DNA of 64,000 bases from an uncultured Chitinophagaceae bacterium (lineage in GTDB: Bacteria > Bacteroidota > Bacteroidia > Chitinophagales > Chitinophagaceae), in assembly GCA_937862815.1 (NCBI GenBank), contig CALMED010000034.1:1-64000 (forward strand), given 5' to 3'. The first letter of the stretch is position 1, and every line of letters begins with the position of its first letter. Below are positions 26,230 through 33,650 of this stretch, piece after piece. The translations under genes were made by a program, and so were the position numbers. Below the pieces are notes generated by a model. That model was not told the DNA's origin. It saw nothing but the letters and a program-made list of their open reading frames with translations, and did not search any database.

Positions 26230-26727
26230 TTAACCGCCTCTTCTTCCCAGTTCCACCACTTCGCAATCCCGGATCTCGGCCCCGTCAATGCTGAAGCGCA
26301 GCAGGGTGCGTACGGTGTGCCAGCCCTGCCGGCCCGCGGCGCCGGGGTTCATGAACAGGCAGGCCTGCGACTCGTCGTACTGCACTTTGAGAATGTGGCT
26401 GTGACCGGTGACAAACAACTGCGGACGGTGTTTTTGCAGGGCCTTCCGGGTTTCGGGGTTGTACCGGGGCGGTGAGCCGCCGATGTGGCGCAGCAGCACC
26501 TGCACCTCTTCGCAGCGGAACACCAGCTCTTCGGGAAAGAGGCCCCGTATTGCGGGCCCGTCAATGTTGCCGTACACCCCCCGCAGGGGTTTGAAGTTCC
26601 GCAGGGCTCCGGCCACGCCGCTGCCAAAATCGCCGGCATGCCACACTTCATCGCAATCGTTGAAGTGTAAAAAAACGGATTCGTCGAGGAAACCATGTGT
26701 ATCGGAGATCAGGCCAATTTTTGTCAT
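26230..26727 (-). CDS. YfcE/MJ0936-type metallophosphoesterase
   Basis: 165 residues. Metal-binding motifs are in order: KIGLISDTHGFLD (D-x-H), VWHAGDFGSG (GD), GVYGNIDGP (GN-x-D), FVTGHSH (GH-x-H). The protein belongs to the small calcineurin-like phosphodiesterase family, whose members hydrolyse phosphodiesters such as bis-pNPP or 2',3'-cAMP in vitro. The substrate here is unknown. It stands alone. Confidence 0.92.
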   Translation of the reverse strand: MTKIGLISDTHGFLDESVFLHFNDCDEVWHAGDFGSGVAGALRNFKPLRGVYGNIDGPAIRGLFPEELVFRCEEVQVLLRHIGGSPPRYNPETRKALQKHRPQLFVTGHSHILKVQYDESQACLFMNPGAAGRQGWHTVRTLLRFSIDGAEIRDCEVVELGRRGG

Positions 26728-26818
26728 ACTGGATGTTGGGCAGCAAACCGGGTGTTTCTGCCGGCTTCAAAGTTCGTGGTTTGCCGGGAATCGCTACCTT
26801 TAGGCAACGATTGTTGTA

Positions 26819-26908
26819 TGCCTCATTGCCGGAATTTTCTCTACTGGATGGACAAACGCCGCTGGAAGTTCAGCTTCCTGCTCGTTTCGCTGGAACTGTC
26901 CCGATGAG
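26819..26908 (+). CDS. Possible small protein (29 residues)
   Basis: A short frame MPHCRNFLYWMDKRRWKFSF... begins 29 bases after a TACCTTTAGG box in the otherwise empty 261-base gap before hmgA. It is Lys/Arg and aromatic rich. The only support is the promoter-like box and an uninterrupted frame; a chance ORF is quite possible. Confidence 0.2.
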
Positions 26909-26933
26909 CCGCTGCTCCCTCCCCGCAGCGACC

Positions 26934-26976
26934 CATTTACCTTTTCTCACATTTACACATTTACTTTACACATTAT
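26934..26976. repeat. CATTTAC low-complexity repeat upstream of hmgA
   Basis: CATTTAC occurs at 26934, 26950 and 26958, followed by CTTTACACATTATC. It is an AT-rich pyrimidine-biased run just ahead of the hmgA start; it may form part of the promoter or leader, but no TAnnTTTG box is present. Confidence 0.4.
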
Positions 26977-26988
26977 CATATTATCTCC

Positions 26989-28146
26989 ATGCCCCATTAC
27001 TATACCCTGGGTACCATCCCCCACAAACGTCACACGCAGTTCCGCAAGCCCGATGGCGGGTTGTACAGCGAGCAGTTGTTTTCCACCGAAGGGTTCAGCG
27101 ACGATTATTCCCTGCTGTACCATTGTCATCCGCCCACGCAGATCATCCGCACTGAACCACAGGTGGATGTGAGTCCGCAGGTAGCCGAAGAGAAAATGCT
27201 GCAGCACCGCTGCTTTGAAGGGTTTAACCTGCCGCCGGGCGGCGATTACCTGGCGAGCCGGGTGCCGGTGCTGGTGAACAGCGACTGCCACATTGTGCTG
27301 GCCGCACCCACACGGGGTACGGGTGATATTTTTTATAAGAACACCGACGGCGATGAGATGATCTTCGTGCACGAGGGCAGCGGGGTGGTGAAGACGCAGT
27401 ACGGGCAGCTGCCGTTTGGTTACGGCGACTACATCGTATTGCCCCGCGGCACCATTTACCAGGTTGAGTTTAAGACGGAGAACAACCGCCTTTTCATCGT
27501 GGAAAGTTTCACGCCGCTGCGGTTCCCGAAACGCTACCTCAGCCGCTACGGCCAGCTGATGGAGCACGCGCCCTTCTGCGAGCGCGATATCCGTCCGCCG
27601 CAGGACCTGCAGACCTTTGATGAGAAGGGCGATTTTCTCATCCGGGCCAAAAAGAAGGGCATGCTGTACGGACTGCATTACGGCACCCATCCCTTTGATG
27701 TGTTGGGCTGGGACGGCTGCTGTTATCCGTATATTTTTTCCATTCACGACTTTGAGCCCATCACCGGGCGGGTGCACCAGCCGCCGCCGGTGCACCAGAC
27801 CTTTGAGACCAGTGCCTTTGTGGTGTGCAGCTTTGTGCCGCGGTTGTACGATTACCACCCCGACGCCATTCCCGCGCCGTACAACCACAGCAATATTGAC
27901 AGCGATGAAGTGTTGTATTACGTGGACGGCGATTTCATGAGCCGCAAGAACGTGACCCGCGGCATGATTACCCTGCACCCGGCGGGCATCCCGCACGGGC
28001 CGCATCCCGGGGCGGTGGAGAAAAGTATTGGCGCCCGGGAAACGAAGGAGCTGGCCGTGATGGTGGATACCTTCCGCCCGCTGATGCTCACCCGCCAGGC
28101 GCTGGAACTGGAGAACCGGAACTATACGATGAGCTGGGCGGAGTGA
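26989..28146 (+). CDS. hmgA: Homogentisate 1,2-dioxygenase
   Basis: 385 residues. It opens with MPHYYTLGTIPHKRHTQFRKP, followed by GLYSEQLFSTEGFSDDYSLLYHCHPPTQI. The cupin core includes DEMIFVHEGSGVVKTQYG and GDYIVLPRGTIYQVEF. The iron-site region has HPAGIPHGPHPG. It cleaves the ring of homogentisate to maleylacetoacetate in phenylalanine and tyrosine breakdown. No hydroxyphenylpyruvate dioxygenase or fumarylacetoacetase gene is adjacent. The tandem PTPS/folE pterin genes 11 kb away could in principle supply a phenylalanine hydroxylase cofactor, but this link is speculative. Confidence 0.92.
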   Translation: MPHYYTLGTIPHKRHTQFRKPDGGLYSEQLFSTEGFSDDYSLLYHCHPPTQIIRTEPQVDVSPQVAEEKMLQHRCFEGFNLPPGGDYLASRVPVLVNSDCHIVLAAPTRGTGDIFYKNTDGDEMIFVHEGSGVVKTQYGQLPFGYGDYIVLPRGTIYQVEFKTENNRLFIVESFTPLRFPKRYLSRYGQLMEHAPFCERDIRPPQDLQTFDEKGDFLIRAKKKGMLYGLHYGTHPFDVLGWDGCCYPYIFSIHDFEPITGRVHQPPPVHQTFETSAFVVCSFVPRLYDYHPDAIPAPYNHSNIDSDEVLYYVDGDFMSRKNVTRGMITLHPAGIPHGPHPGAVEKSIGARETKELAVMVDTFRPLMLTRQALELENRNYTMSWAE

Positions 28147-28202
28147 GAAATACCGGAGTTGTTAGTAATGAAAAATCAGCAGCCCCGGGAATGCTGCAAG
28201 TG

Positions 28203-28248
28203 GCTGCCCGTTGGCGCAGGCGAGCCGGGTTTCTGCAAAACGGGCAGC
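28203..28248. terminator. Hairpin between convergent hmgA and response regulator
   Basis: GCTGCCCGTT (28203-28212) pairs perfectly with AACGGGCAGC (28239-28248) over a 26-base loop. It lies between two converging genes and lacks a T run, so it is an mRNA 3'-end hairpin or a weak terminator at best. Confidence 0.4.
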
Positions 28249-28255
28249 GATTCTC

Positions 28256-28930
28256 TCAGATATGTACCACTCCGTTTTTAACGGCAAACATGGCAAGGCC
28301 GATGCGGCTTTTTACGCCTATGCGTACAAACAGCTGGTCCCGCATGGCGTCGATGGTTTTTGGGCTGGCATTGACCTTCAAAGCGATTTCCTTATAGGTG
28401 AGTTCGGTGCAGGCCATGCGCAGGAAGTCCAGTTCCGGTGTGCTTAGTTGGGTAATGTCCACCTGCATCCTTTTGTTATCCTTCAATTGGAACATGCCCG
28501 CCATTTTACCAACCACCTGCTGGGGGTAATAATAACCTTCCTGGTACAGTGTCCGGATTGCAAGTTGAAGTTCATCGGGGTGGGCGTCTTTTTTAATGAA
28601 GCCCCGGACTCCCTGTTGCAGTAGCCGGATGAGCGGGATGTCGGTGTCAAACATCGTTAGCACCAGTATTTTGATGTCGGGATGGTTCTGGCGAAGCCAG
28701 GCGGCGGATTCATAGCCATCCATAACCGGCATGCTCAGGTCAAGTACCAGTATATCCGGTTTGCCGTATTTCGGTATACAATCAATCATCTCTTCTCCGT
28801 TGCCGGCCTTGAAAAGAACATGGAAGTCTTTCTGCTGCCCCATCAGGTTGGCTACTGCGTCCCGGAGTAATACATGATCGTCTACAAATGCTAGAGTAAT
28901 GTGCTTGTTAGCTGTGGTGTTTGCTGTCAT
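28256..28930 (-). CDS. LuxR/NarL-type response regulator
   Basis: 224 residues from the ATG giving MTANTTANKHITLAFVDDHVLL. The receiver has the acidic pair VDDH and phosphoacceptor D64 in ILVLDLSMPVMDGYE, with the conserved Lys in GFIKKDAH. The C-terminal HTH reads STPELDFLRMACTELTYKEIALKVNASPKTIDAMRDQLF. Its start lies inside the end of the upstream kinase gene (23-base overlap), so the two are translationally coupled. Base composition is closer to the genome average than that of its kinase partner. Confidence 0.92.
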   Translation of the reverse strand: MTANTTANKHITLAFVDDHVLLRDAVANLMGQQKDFHVLFKAGNGEEMIDCIPKYGKPDILVLDLSMPVMDGYESAAWLRQNHPDIKILVLTMFDTDIPLIRLLQQGVRGFIKKDAHPDELQLAIRTLYQEGYYYPQQVVGKMAGMFQLKDNKRMQVDITQLSTPELDFLRMACTELTYKEIALKVNASPKTIDAMRDQLFVRIGVKSRIGLAMFAVKNGVVHI

Positions 28931-29711
28931 TTTTCTCAATTGAAGGGACTTTAACAATAATGGTTGTGCCGGCTCCCGGTTGGCTTTCTAAATGAAAGGA
29001 ACCGTTTAAGGCGGTTGCTCTGTTTTTCATGTTTGATAAACCGGAAGAAAACCTGTGACTGTCATTTTTCTTATTTTCAATGAAAAATCCTCTTCCATTA
29101 TCGGAAATTCGGAGTTCTATAAACTCTTTAGTGTAATTTAAATAAATTTCAGCTTTTTTACTTGCAGAATGACGGATGATATTTTGTAAGGCTTCCTGGA
29201 TGATTCTGAATAGCAGGAGTTCCTTTTCAGAAGACATGTAATAATCTTCGCCTTTGCATGAAAAGTTAATATTTATATTGGCTAGTCGAATAAGTCGATC
29301 TATTTCCTTTTCAATTGCATTCTTTAAGCCTTCTTCTTTTATGAGGTTTGCTGTTAGGCTCCTTGAAAGGTTTTTAAGATCACTTATGGATTCTTCAATT
29401 ATTTCTTCTGCTACTGATTTATTTGTTTTTAGCACGTTTATATTGTTTTCAATAAATATTAATTTTGCAAGACTAAGTCTTTGGCCAATATTGTCGTGAA
29501 CTTCTCTTGAAATATTCTGAAATGTTTCTTCTTGAATCTCTATTTGGGAATTTAATATTGTTTTGTTATACTCTTCGTTTATCTTTTCTAATTCTTTTCT
29601 GAAAGAAAATTTTTTTTGAAATAAAACAATAAGGATTGTTAAGTTAAATATTAAATTAAACATTAACAATGCAAAAATAATCAGGCTAAGTGTATGGACT
29701 GCCGCAGACAT
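28908..29711 (-). CDS. Sensor histidine kinase (HisKA_3) with one membrane helix
   Basis: 267 residues from MSAAVHTLSLIIFALLMFNL; an ATG 13 codons further upstream is possible. One N-terminal helix pair (LSLIIFALLMFNLIFNLTILIVLF) is followed by a coiled coil (FRKELEKINEEYNKTI). The HisKA_3 box is FQNISREVHDNIGQRLSLAK with H72. HATPase boxes are RIIQEALQNIIRHSAS, LRISDNGRGFFIEN and GLSNMKNRATAL. There is no sensory domain, so it must sense through the membrane or a partner, most likely the polytopic protein encoded just upstream. It overlaps that gene by 31 bases. The DNA is clearly AT-rich compared with neighbours. Confidence 0.9.
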   Translation of the reverse strand: MSAAVHTLSLIIFALLMFNLIFNLTILIVLFQKKFSFRKELEKINEEYNKTILNSQIEIQEETFQNISREVHDNIGQRLSLAKLIFIENNINVLKTNKSVAEEIIEESISDLKNLSRSLTANLIKEEGLKNAIEKEIDRLIRLANININFSCKGEDYYMSSEKELLLFRIIQEALQNIIRHSASKKAEIYLNYTKEFIELRISDNGRGFFIENKKNDSHRFSSGLSNMKNRATALNGSFHLESQPGAGTTIIVKVPSIEKNDSKHHS

Positions 29712-30328
29712 ATTGCTGATTTTAATAAAAGCGAGTATTTTACTGCCCATGTAATAAAGAAAAATACACTAATCATCAAAACGTAGCTTTCAATTTGTAG
29801 TGAAAAAAACAGCATAAGCATATCTGCCCAGATGCTGGCTATGCTACATAAGTAGAATGCAGAAATGAGCCAAAACTGCGATTCTGTTATTTCTTCTTTA
29901 ATGTCATTGTTTTTAAATATTTTAACGAGAATTTGAAATGAAAAAATTATTATAACTATTGAATTATAAATCGAAAAAATTCCGGTTATCTTTTCGTTAG
30001 TATGAAAAATTATTAAAGTAAGTATTAAAATACATAATGAAGTAATAATGGTAAAAATTATCTCTTTCTTTTTGCGGATTAGCAATTTAAATTTTTTTAA
30101 TTCCCATAAAAAGAATATAAGATCATAACCTAGGAATATGGATATTATTATTTGGCTCAATTGTCTGTCTAAAAGATAAGATTGTATAGAAGCTGCTAAT
30201 GAAATGATATAATATATAACATACTTAAAGAATAGTCTGTGATTTATTAATGCAAGCTTTACAACAAAAGCAAGACAAATTATCCCAGTTACTAGAAGAA
30301 TTGAGTATGGGTGAAATATTGGTATCAT
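29681..30328 (-). CDS. Polytopic membrane protein paired with histidine kinase
   Basis: 215 residues, almost entirely hydrophobic, with about seven membrane helices (for example ILLVTGIICLAFVVKLALI, YVIYYIISLAASIQSYLL, IIFTIITSLCILILTLIIF, IVIIIFSFQILVKIF, FWLISAFYLCSIASIWA). I recognise no family motif. The gene overlaps the kinase gene by 31 bases, so it probably forms the sensor part of a split receptor-kinase. Its composition is very AT-rich. A CAAAATTA sequence (minus-strand TAATTTTG, TAnnTTTG match) sits three bases before its ATG. Confidence 0.75.
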   Translation of the reverse strand: MIPIFHPYSILLVTGIICLAFVVKLALINHRLFFKYVIYYIISLAASIQSYLLDRQLSQIIISIFLGYDLIFFLWELKKFKLLIRKKKEIIFTIITSLCILILTLIIFHTNEKITGIFSIYNSIVIIIFSFQILVKIFKNNDIKEEITESQFWLISAFYLCSIASIWADMLMLFFSLQIESYVLMISVFFFITWAVKYSLLLKSAICLRQSIHLA

Positions 30329-30344
30329 CTCAAAATTATTTCCT

Positions 30345-30545
30345 TTTAAGAGACGAAGCTAGCCATTAATTTAAGAGGTTTTTCCTATTATTTTTTAGGA
30401 TTTTTCCCTTGGAACCTGCTTTGCCACTTCCCCATCTTTGTGGGGAAATAAGTCCTCCGCTTATTTCAGGCGTAATTCTAGGTCAACGGAATGCAGCCTT
30501 TGGAAAACACCTCAACCCCGGCATTCCTGTCGGGGTTTTTTTAAT
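30345..30545 (+). ncRNA. Candidate structured RNA ending in an orphan terminator
   Basis: Three hairpins follow each other: TTCCCCA/TGGGGAA (30428-30447), GAAATAAG/CTTATTTC (30445-30467), and AACCCCG/CGGGGTT (30514-30537), the last followed by T6 up to 30542, an intrinsic terminator on the plus strand. No plus-strand gene precedes it for over 2 kb; hmgA ends at 28146 and all genes between are on the minus strand. The first two stems share three bases and so compete at their junction. The 5' end is not defined; no exact TAnnTTTG box is seen. Confidence 0.4.
30514..30542 (+). terminator. Intrinsic terminator without an upstream plus-strand gene
   Basis: Perfect 7-base stem AACCCCG/CGGGGTT with a 10-base loop, then six T. 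It also lies upstream of the unrecognised gene at 30621 and could insulate it. Confidence 0.8.
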
Positions 30546-30620
30546 CATTTGCCTGCAAAAGACAAGTGATAATTAATGAGTTGTGTCCCTGTTATTTTAT
30601 CACGCTAATGCCTGGTAGTT

Positions 30621-31484
30621 ATGAAAAGACGCCTGTTTGTACTGTTGGTTCCCGTGTTTATTTACCACTATGTTCCATCTGCGCAAGACTGCCAGTTCTC
30701 CAATAAACTTTGGCTGGTGGAAGGCAGTGGTGACGCGGCTGTTGTCAGGATTTTTTCCCTGCTCCTGGATGGGGTATTTTCCACTGTTCATCAGCGGCAT
30801 GCTGCACATGCTGTTATATCTAAATGCGATTCCTTTACATTGAATATCAACAGCGACCTGGCCGATGTGATTCTTGAAAGTACGGCTTCCCTGTGCTCAC
30901 CCTTTCCTTGTCATTCGCTGCCCGCATCCGGATATCTTGATCTGCTGGACGAGTTGTTCCCGGAGATGCTGCCGCTTCATGCCAGTTCAACCATTGTATC
31001 TATGCTACGGGACAGATTGCCGGGTATTACCATTTCCTCCGGCTTTGAACATGATTTGATTCAAGCCGATTCGTTTTTTCATCATTATAATACATGTTCA
31101 GGCTGGATGTGGTCCCCGATGGACAAGTTGAGTCTGCTTGCATCTCAACCCGAATGTTTATCCGGGGAATGGTTTGCATACCGGATCGGACGGTTGCTCG
31201 CATACGAAACCTGGCGTTATGCTCTTCGGGGAAGTGGTGACTGCTGGTCGGCTTCAAACGTATCTCTTACTTTTTCTGTTCCCATGTTGGCCCGCCTGAT
31301 GCAATCGGCCTTTCGCGGAGCACTACTGGGCGCCAGCTATTTTCGACTGCATCCGGAGCTCAGCTGCCTGCGGCCAGGTGCACGTTGTCTGCCGGCACAT
31401 ATTGCCGGCTTTGCCATCGTAGCAGTGGTGGCCGCATACTACTGGCCAGGGCCATTGGATTTTTCACCCGGCAGCCAATACTAA
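30621..31484 (+). CDS. Unrecognised secreted protein
   Basis: 287 residues with a plausible signal peptide (MKRRLFVLLVPVFIYHYVPSAQ). The body is rich in Ser, Leu and Cys (about 9 Cys), with segments FTLNINSDLADVILESTASLC, FPEMLPLHASSTIVSMLRDRLPG and EWFAYRIGRLLAYETWRYALRGSG. A hydrophobic helix near the C-terminus (IAGFAIVAVVAAYYWPG) could be a membrane anchor. I recognise no family. The long open frame and signal peptide favour a real gene, but it has no neighbour on its strand and could be an orphan from transfer. Confidence 0.45.
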   Translation: MKRRLFVLLVPVFIYHYVPSAQDCQFSNKLWLVEGSGDAAVVRIFSLLLDGVFSTVHQRHAAHAVISKCDSFTLNINSDLADVILESTASLCSPFPCHSLPASGYLDLLDELFPEMLPLHASSTIVSMLRDRLPGITISSGFEHDLIQADSFFHHYNTCSGWMWSPMDKLSLLASQPECLSGEWFAYRIGRLLAYETWRYALRGSGDCWSASNVSLTFSVPMLARLMQSAFRGALLGASYFRLHPELSCLRPGARCLPAHIAGFAIVAVVAAYYWPGPLDFSPGSQY

Positions 31485-32122
31485 CTGGATGGGGGTGGAA
31501 GGCAGGGGGGGGTACCAGCATAACTGTGCAACCCAAGGGATGGACTGCTGCTAAAACGATGAAAAGGGTGGATAAGAGCGTAACATCCCTGTCGGGAAGC
31601 GGGTGTACCGTTCGACACCCGGCGGCTGGTTTGAGGAGGATTGGATTTTAAGACGGAGCCTGGTGTACCGGTTCGACAGAGGCCAGGAAATGCGTTTGTT
31701 TGCTTACAGGTTGGTTTTTACGACGGATATTGGATTAAGTTCTGGTTGGTTTTTCGGATAGTTGGATCCAAACAGCCCACCCGGCCTCTGTCAATTGGTA
31801 CAGTGCAAAACTAATAGCCCGCCGGAAACTGTACCAGCGCAAAACTGACCAATTTCAGGTGGCAGGTATTTACGGAACCTTTTCGGAAGATTACGTTGTG
31901 CGGGCACGTAGAACTACGTTGGTGCTGTTGTGCCGGGTAATGCACCGGATATGTAGCTCTGAGTGCTTCATTCTGAATGAGATACGACACTTTGCGGGGG
32001 TGGGGGCTATCGTAGTTTCGCAAGCGCTCACCCGTAAAAATACGGGTAAATTCCGCCGCCATTTGTTTTTTTGTTGGCAGGACTTTGTTATCTTGCGGGA
32101 ACCCCATTAAATTAAAACTCCA
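31485..32122. other. 638-base noncoding region with composite repeats
   Basis: No credible gene. The left half (31510-31850) holds interspersed direct and inverted repeats, listed separately. The right half (31860-32085) is unremarkable and leads to a TATCTTG box at 32089 before the response regulator gene. Confidence 0.6.
31602..31850. repeat. TGTACC/CAAAACT composite repeat region
   Basis: GGTGTACCGTTCGACA (31602-31617) and GGTGTACCGGTTCGACA (31662-31678) are direct repeats. The second unit, extended to AGAGGCC, is mirrored by GGCCTCTGTCAATTGGTACA at 31783-31802. GGTACAGTGCAAAACT (31797-31812) is echoed by TGTACCAGCGCAAAACT (31830-31846). Three units of GGyTGGTTT..GGAT.TTGGAT type start at 31624, 31709 and 31744. 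The paired TGTACC motifs look like operator sites or decayed mobile-element ends; no transposase or regulator gene is present. Confidence 0.5.
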
Positions 32123-32782
32123 ATGCCTGACGAACTCCAGATCCGCTACGCCATAGCCGACGATCACAAAATCTTTCGCGACGGCATCAAAATGGCCCTT
32201 GCCGGTAAACCCCATCTCAAACTGGTGTGGGAAGCCCAGGACGGCAAGGAAATGATGCACAAACTCACCATCAAACGTCCCGATATTCTCCTGCTCGACA
32301 TACGCATGCCCGAGCTCGACGGCATCAACGCACTCCAGCTGATACGGGCCCAATACGAAGACATCCGCATCATCGTGCTCAGCATGTACGACGACCAGCA
32401 GATGGTGAGCAAAATGATGGAGATGGGCGCCAATGCCTACCTCACCAAAACCACCGATCCCAACGAAATCTACGACGCCATCCTCACCTGCATGAACGAG
32501 GATTTCTATTTTAATGACCTGGTAAACCAGGCCGTGCTCCTCAAACTGAACCACAAAAAGACCGTCCGGCAGTTTTACCCCAACCCGGTAAAGTTCAATG
32601 AGAAGGAATTGCAGATTCTGAAGTTGCTGGCTGAAGACAAGACAACCGAAGAAATTTCAAAGACGGTGTTTCTCAGTCCGCGTACCATCGAAACCATCCG
32701 CCAGAACATGAAGAGCAAGGTGGGCGCCAAGACCATTGCCGGGCTGATTGTATACGGCATGCGGAACAAACTGCTGGATTAA
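32123..32782 (+). CDS. Orphan LuxR/NarL-type response regulator 1
   Basis: 219 residues: receiver (RYAIADDHKIFRDG; phosphoacceptor D59 in ILLLDIRMPELDG; Lys in YLTKTTDPNE) and LuxR HTH (FNEKELQILKLLAEDKTTEEISKTVFLSPRTIETIRQNMKSKVGAKTIAG). No histidine kinase lies nearby. The next gene encodes a close paralog, 115 bases downstream on the same strand. TATCTTG at 32089-32095 is a plausible -7 box. Confidence 0.93.
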   Translation: MPDELQIRYAIADDHKIFRDGIKMALAGKPHLKLVWEAQDGKEMMHKLTIKRPDILLLDIRMPELDGINALQLIRAQYEDIRIIVLSMYDDQQMVSKMMEMGANAYLTKTTDPNEIYDAILTCMNEDFYFNDLVNQAVLLKLNHKKTVRQFYPNPVKFNEKELQILKLLAEDKTTEEISKTVFLSPRTIETIRQNMKSKVGAKTIAGLIVYGMRNKLLD

Positions 32783-32897
32783 AACGGGTGCCGTAAAAAC
32801 CACAAGCCCAAATTCAGGTAGTTCTACCAACAAAAAAACGGCGGATTTTTAAGAATTTGCACCCGTATAGTCCATATCCTTATAAAATCCGAGTCCT

Positions 32898-33587
32898 ATG
32901 TACGAAGCAACGTCGATTAAAAAAACCGATACTTTGACAGAAACCATTAATGTAGCGATTACCGATGACCACGTTTTATTCCGCCAGGGCGTGAAAACCG
33001 CCCTCGGAATGAAAAAAGACATCAAGATCATGTTTGAAGCCGACAACGGCATGCAGCTGCTCAACATGCTCAAGCACATGCAGCCCGATGTGATCCTGCT
33101 CGATGTGCAGATGCCCATCATGGATGGCATTGCCACCCTGCCGGAGGTAAAGAAGCTCTATCCGCACATCAAAATCATCATGCTTACCATGCACGATGAA
33201 AGTACCATGATCACCCGCCTGATGGAACTGGGGGCTAATTCCTACCTCACCAAGAACTCCGACAGCGAACTCATTTACGAGGCCATCAAAACCTGCCATA
33301 AGCATGAGTTTTTCTTCAATGCCCTTACCAACAAGGCTCTGATAGACGGGCTGCGCATGAAGCGGCAGGACAGTCCCTATGCCCACGACGTAAAGCTCAA
33401 CGACAAGGAAGTGACCGTGCTCAAGCTCATGTGCGAGGAAAAAAGCACCAAGGAGATTGCCGATATTGTGGATCTGAGCCCGCGTACGGTGGAGGCCATC
33501 CGCGACAAACTCAAATCCAAGATCGGCGCCCGCTCCACCGCCGGTCTCATCCTCTACGCGGTGAAACATAACATCATCGAAGGATAA
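32898..33587 (+). CDS. Orphan LuxR/NarL-type response regulator 2
   Basis: 229 residues: receiver (NVAITDDHVLFRQGV; phosphoacceptor D69 in VILLDVQMPIMDG; Lys in YLTKNSDSE) and HTH (LNDKEVTVLKLMCEEKSTKEIADIVDLSPRTVEAIRDKLKSKIGARSTAGL). It is paralogous to the regulator just upstream along its full length. The strong terminator at 33608-33637 ends the unit. The signal source is a distant kinase, not identifiable here. Confidence 0.93.
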   Translation: MYEATSIKKTDTLTETINVAITDDHVLFRQGVKTALGMKKDIKIMFEADNGMQLLNMLKHMQPDVILLDVQMPIMDGIATLPEVKKLYPHIKIIMLTMHDESTMITRLMELGANSYLTKNSDSELIYEAIKTCHKHEFFFNALTNKALIDGLRMKRQDSPYAHDVKLNDKEVTVLKLMCEEKSTKEIADIVDLSPRTVEAIRDKLKSKIGARSTAGLILYAVKHNIIEG

Positions 33588-33607
33588 CAATTTTGCCAAT
33601 TGTAGAA

Positions 33608-33637
33608 GAGGCGGTACCGAAGTGCCGCCTCTTTTTT
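33608..33637 (+). terminator. Intrinsic terminator after the tandem response regulators
   Basis: GAGGCGG (33608-33614) pairs with CCGCCTC (33625-33631), followed by six T. It ends the regulator unit 13 bases before the aminotransferase ATG. Confidence 0.88.
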
Positions 33638-33650
33638 ATTTTCGTGCTGC

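Noticed and set aside
31510..31850. Insertion sequence
   Set aside because: Repeats resemble element ends, but there is no transposase frame and no target duplication.
31859..32110. 83-residue ORF before response regulator 1
   Set aside because: No domain or signal and no homolog recognised; it lies over the regulator's promoter.
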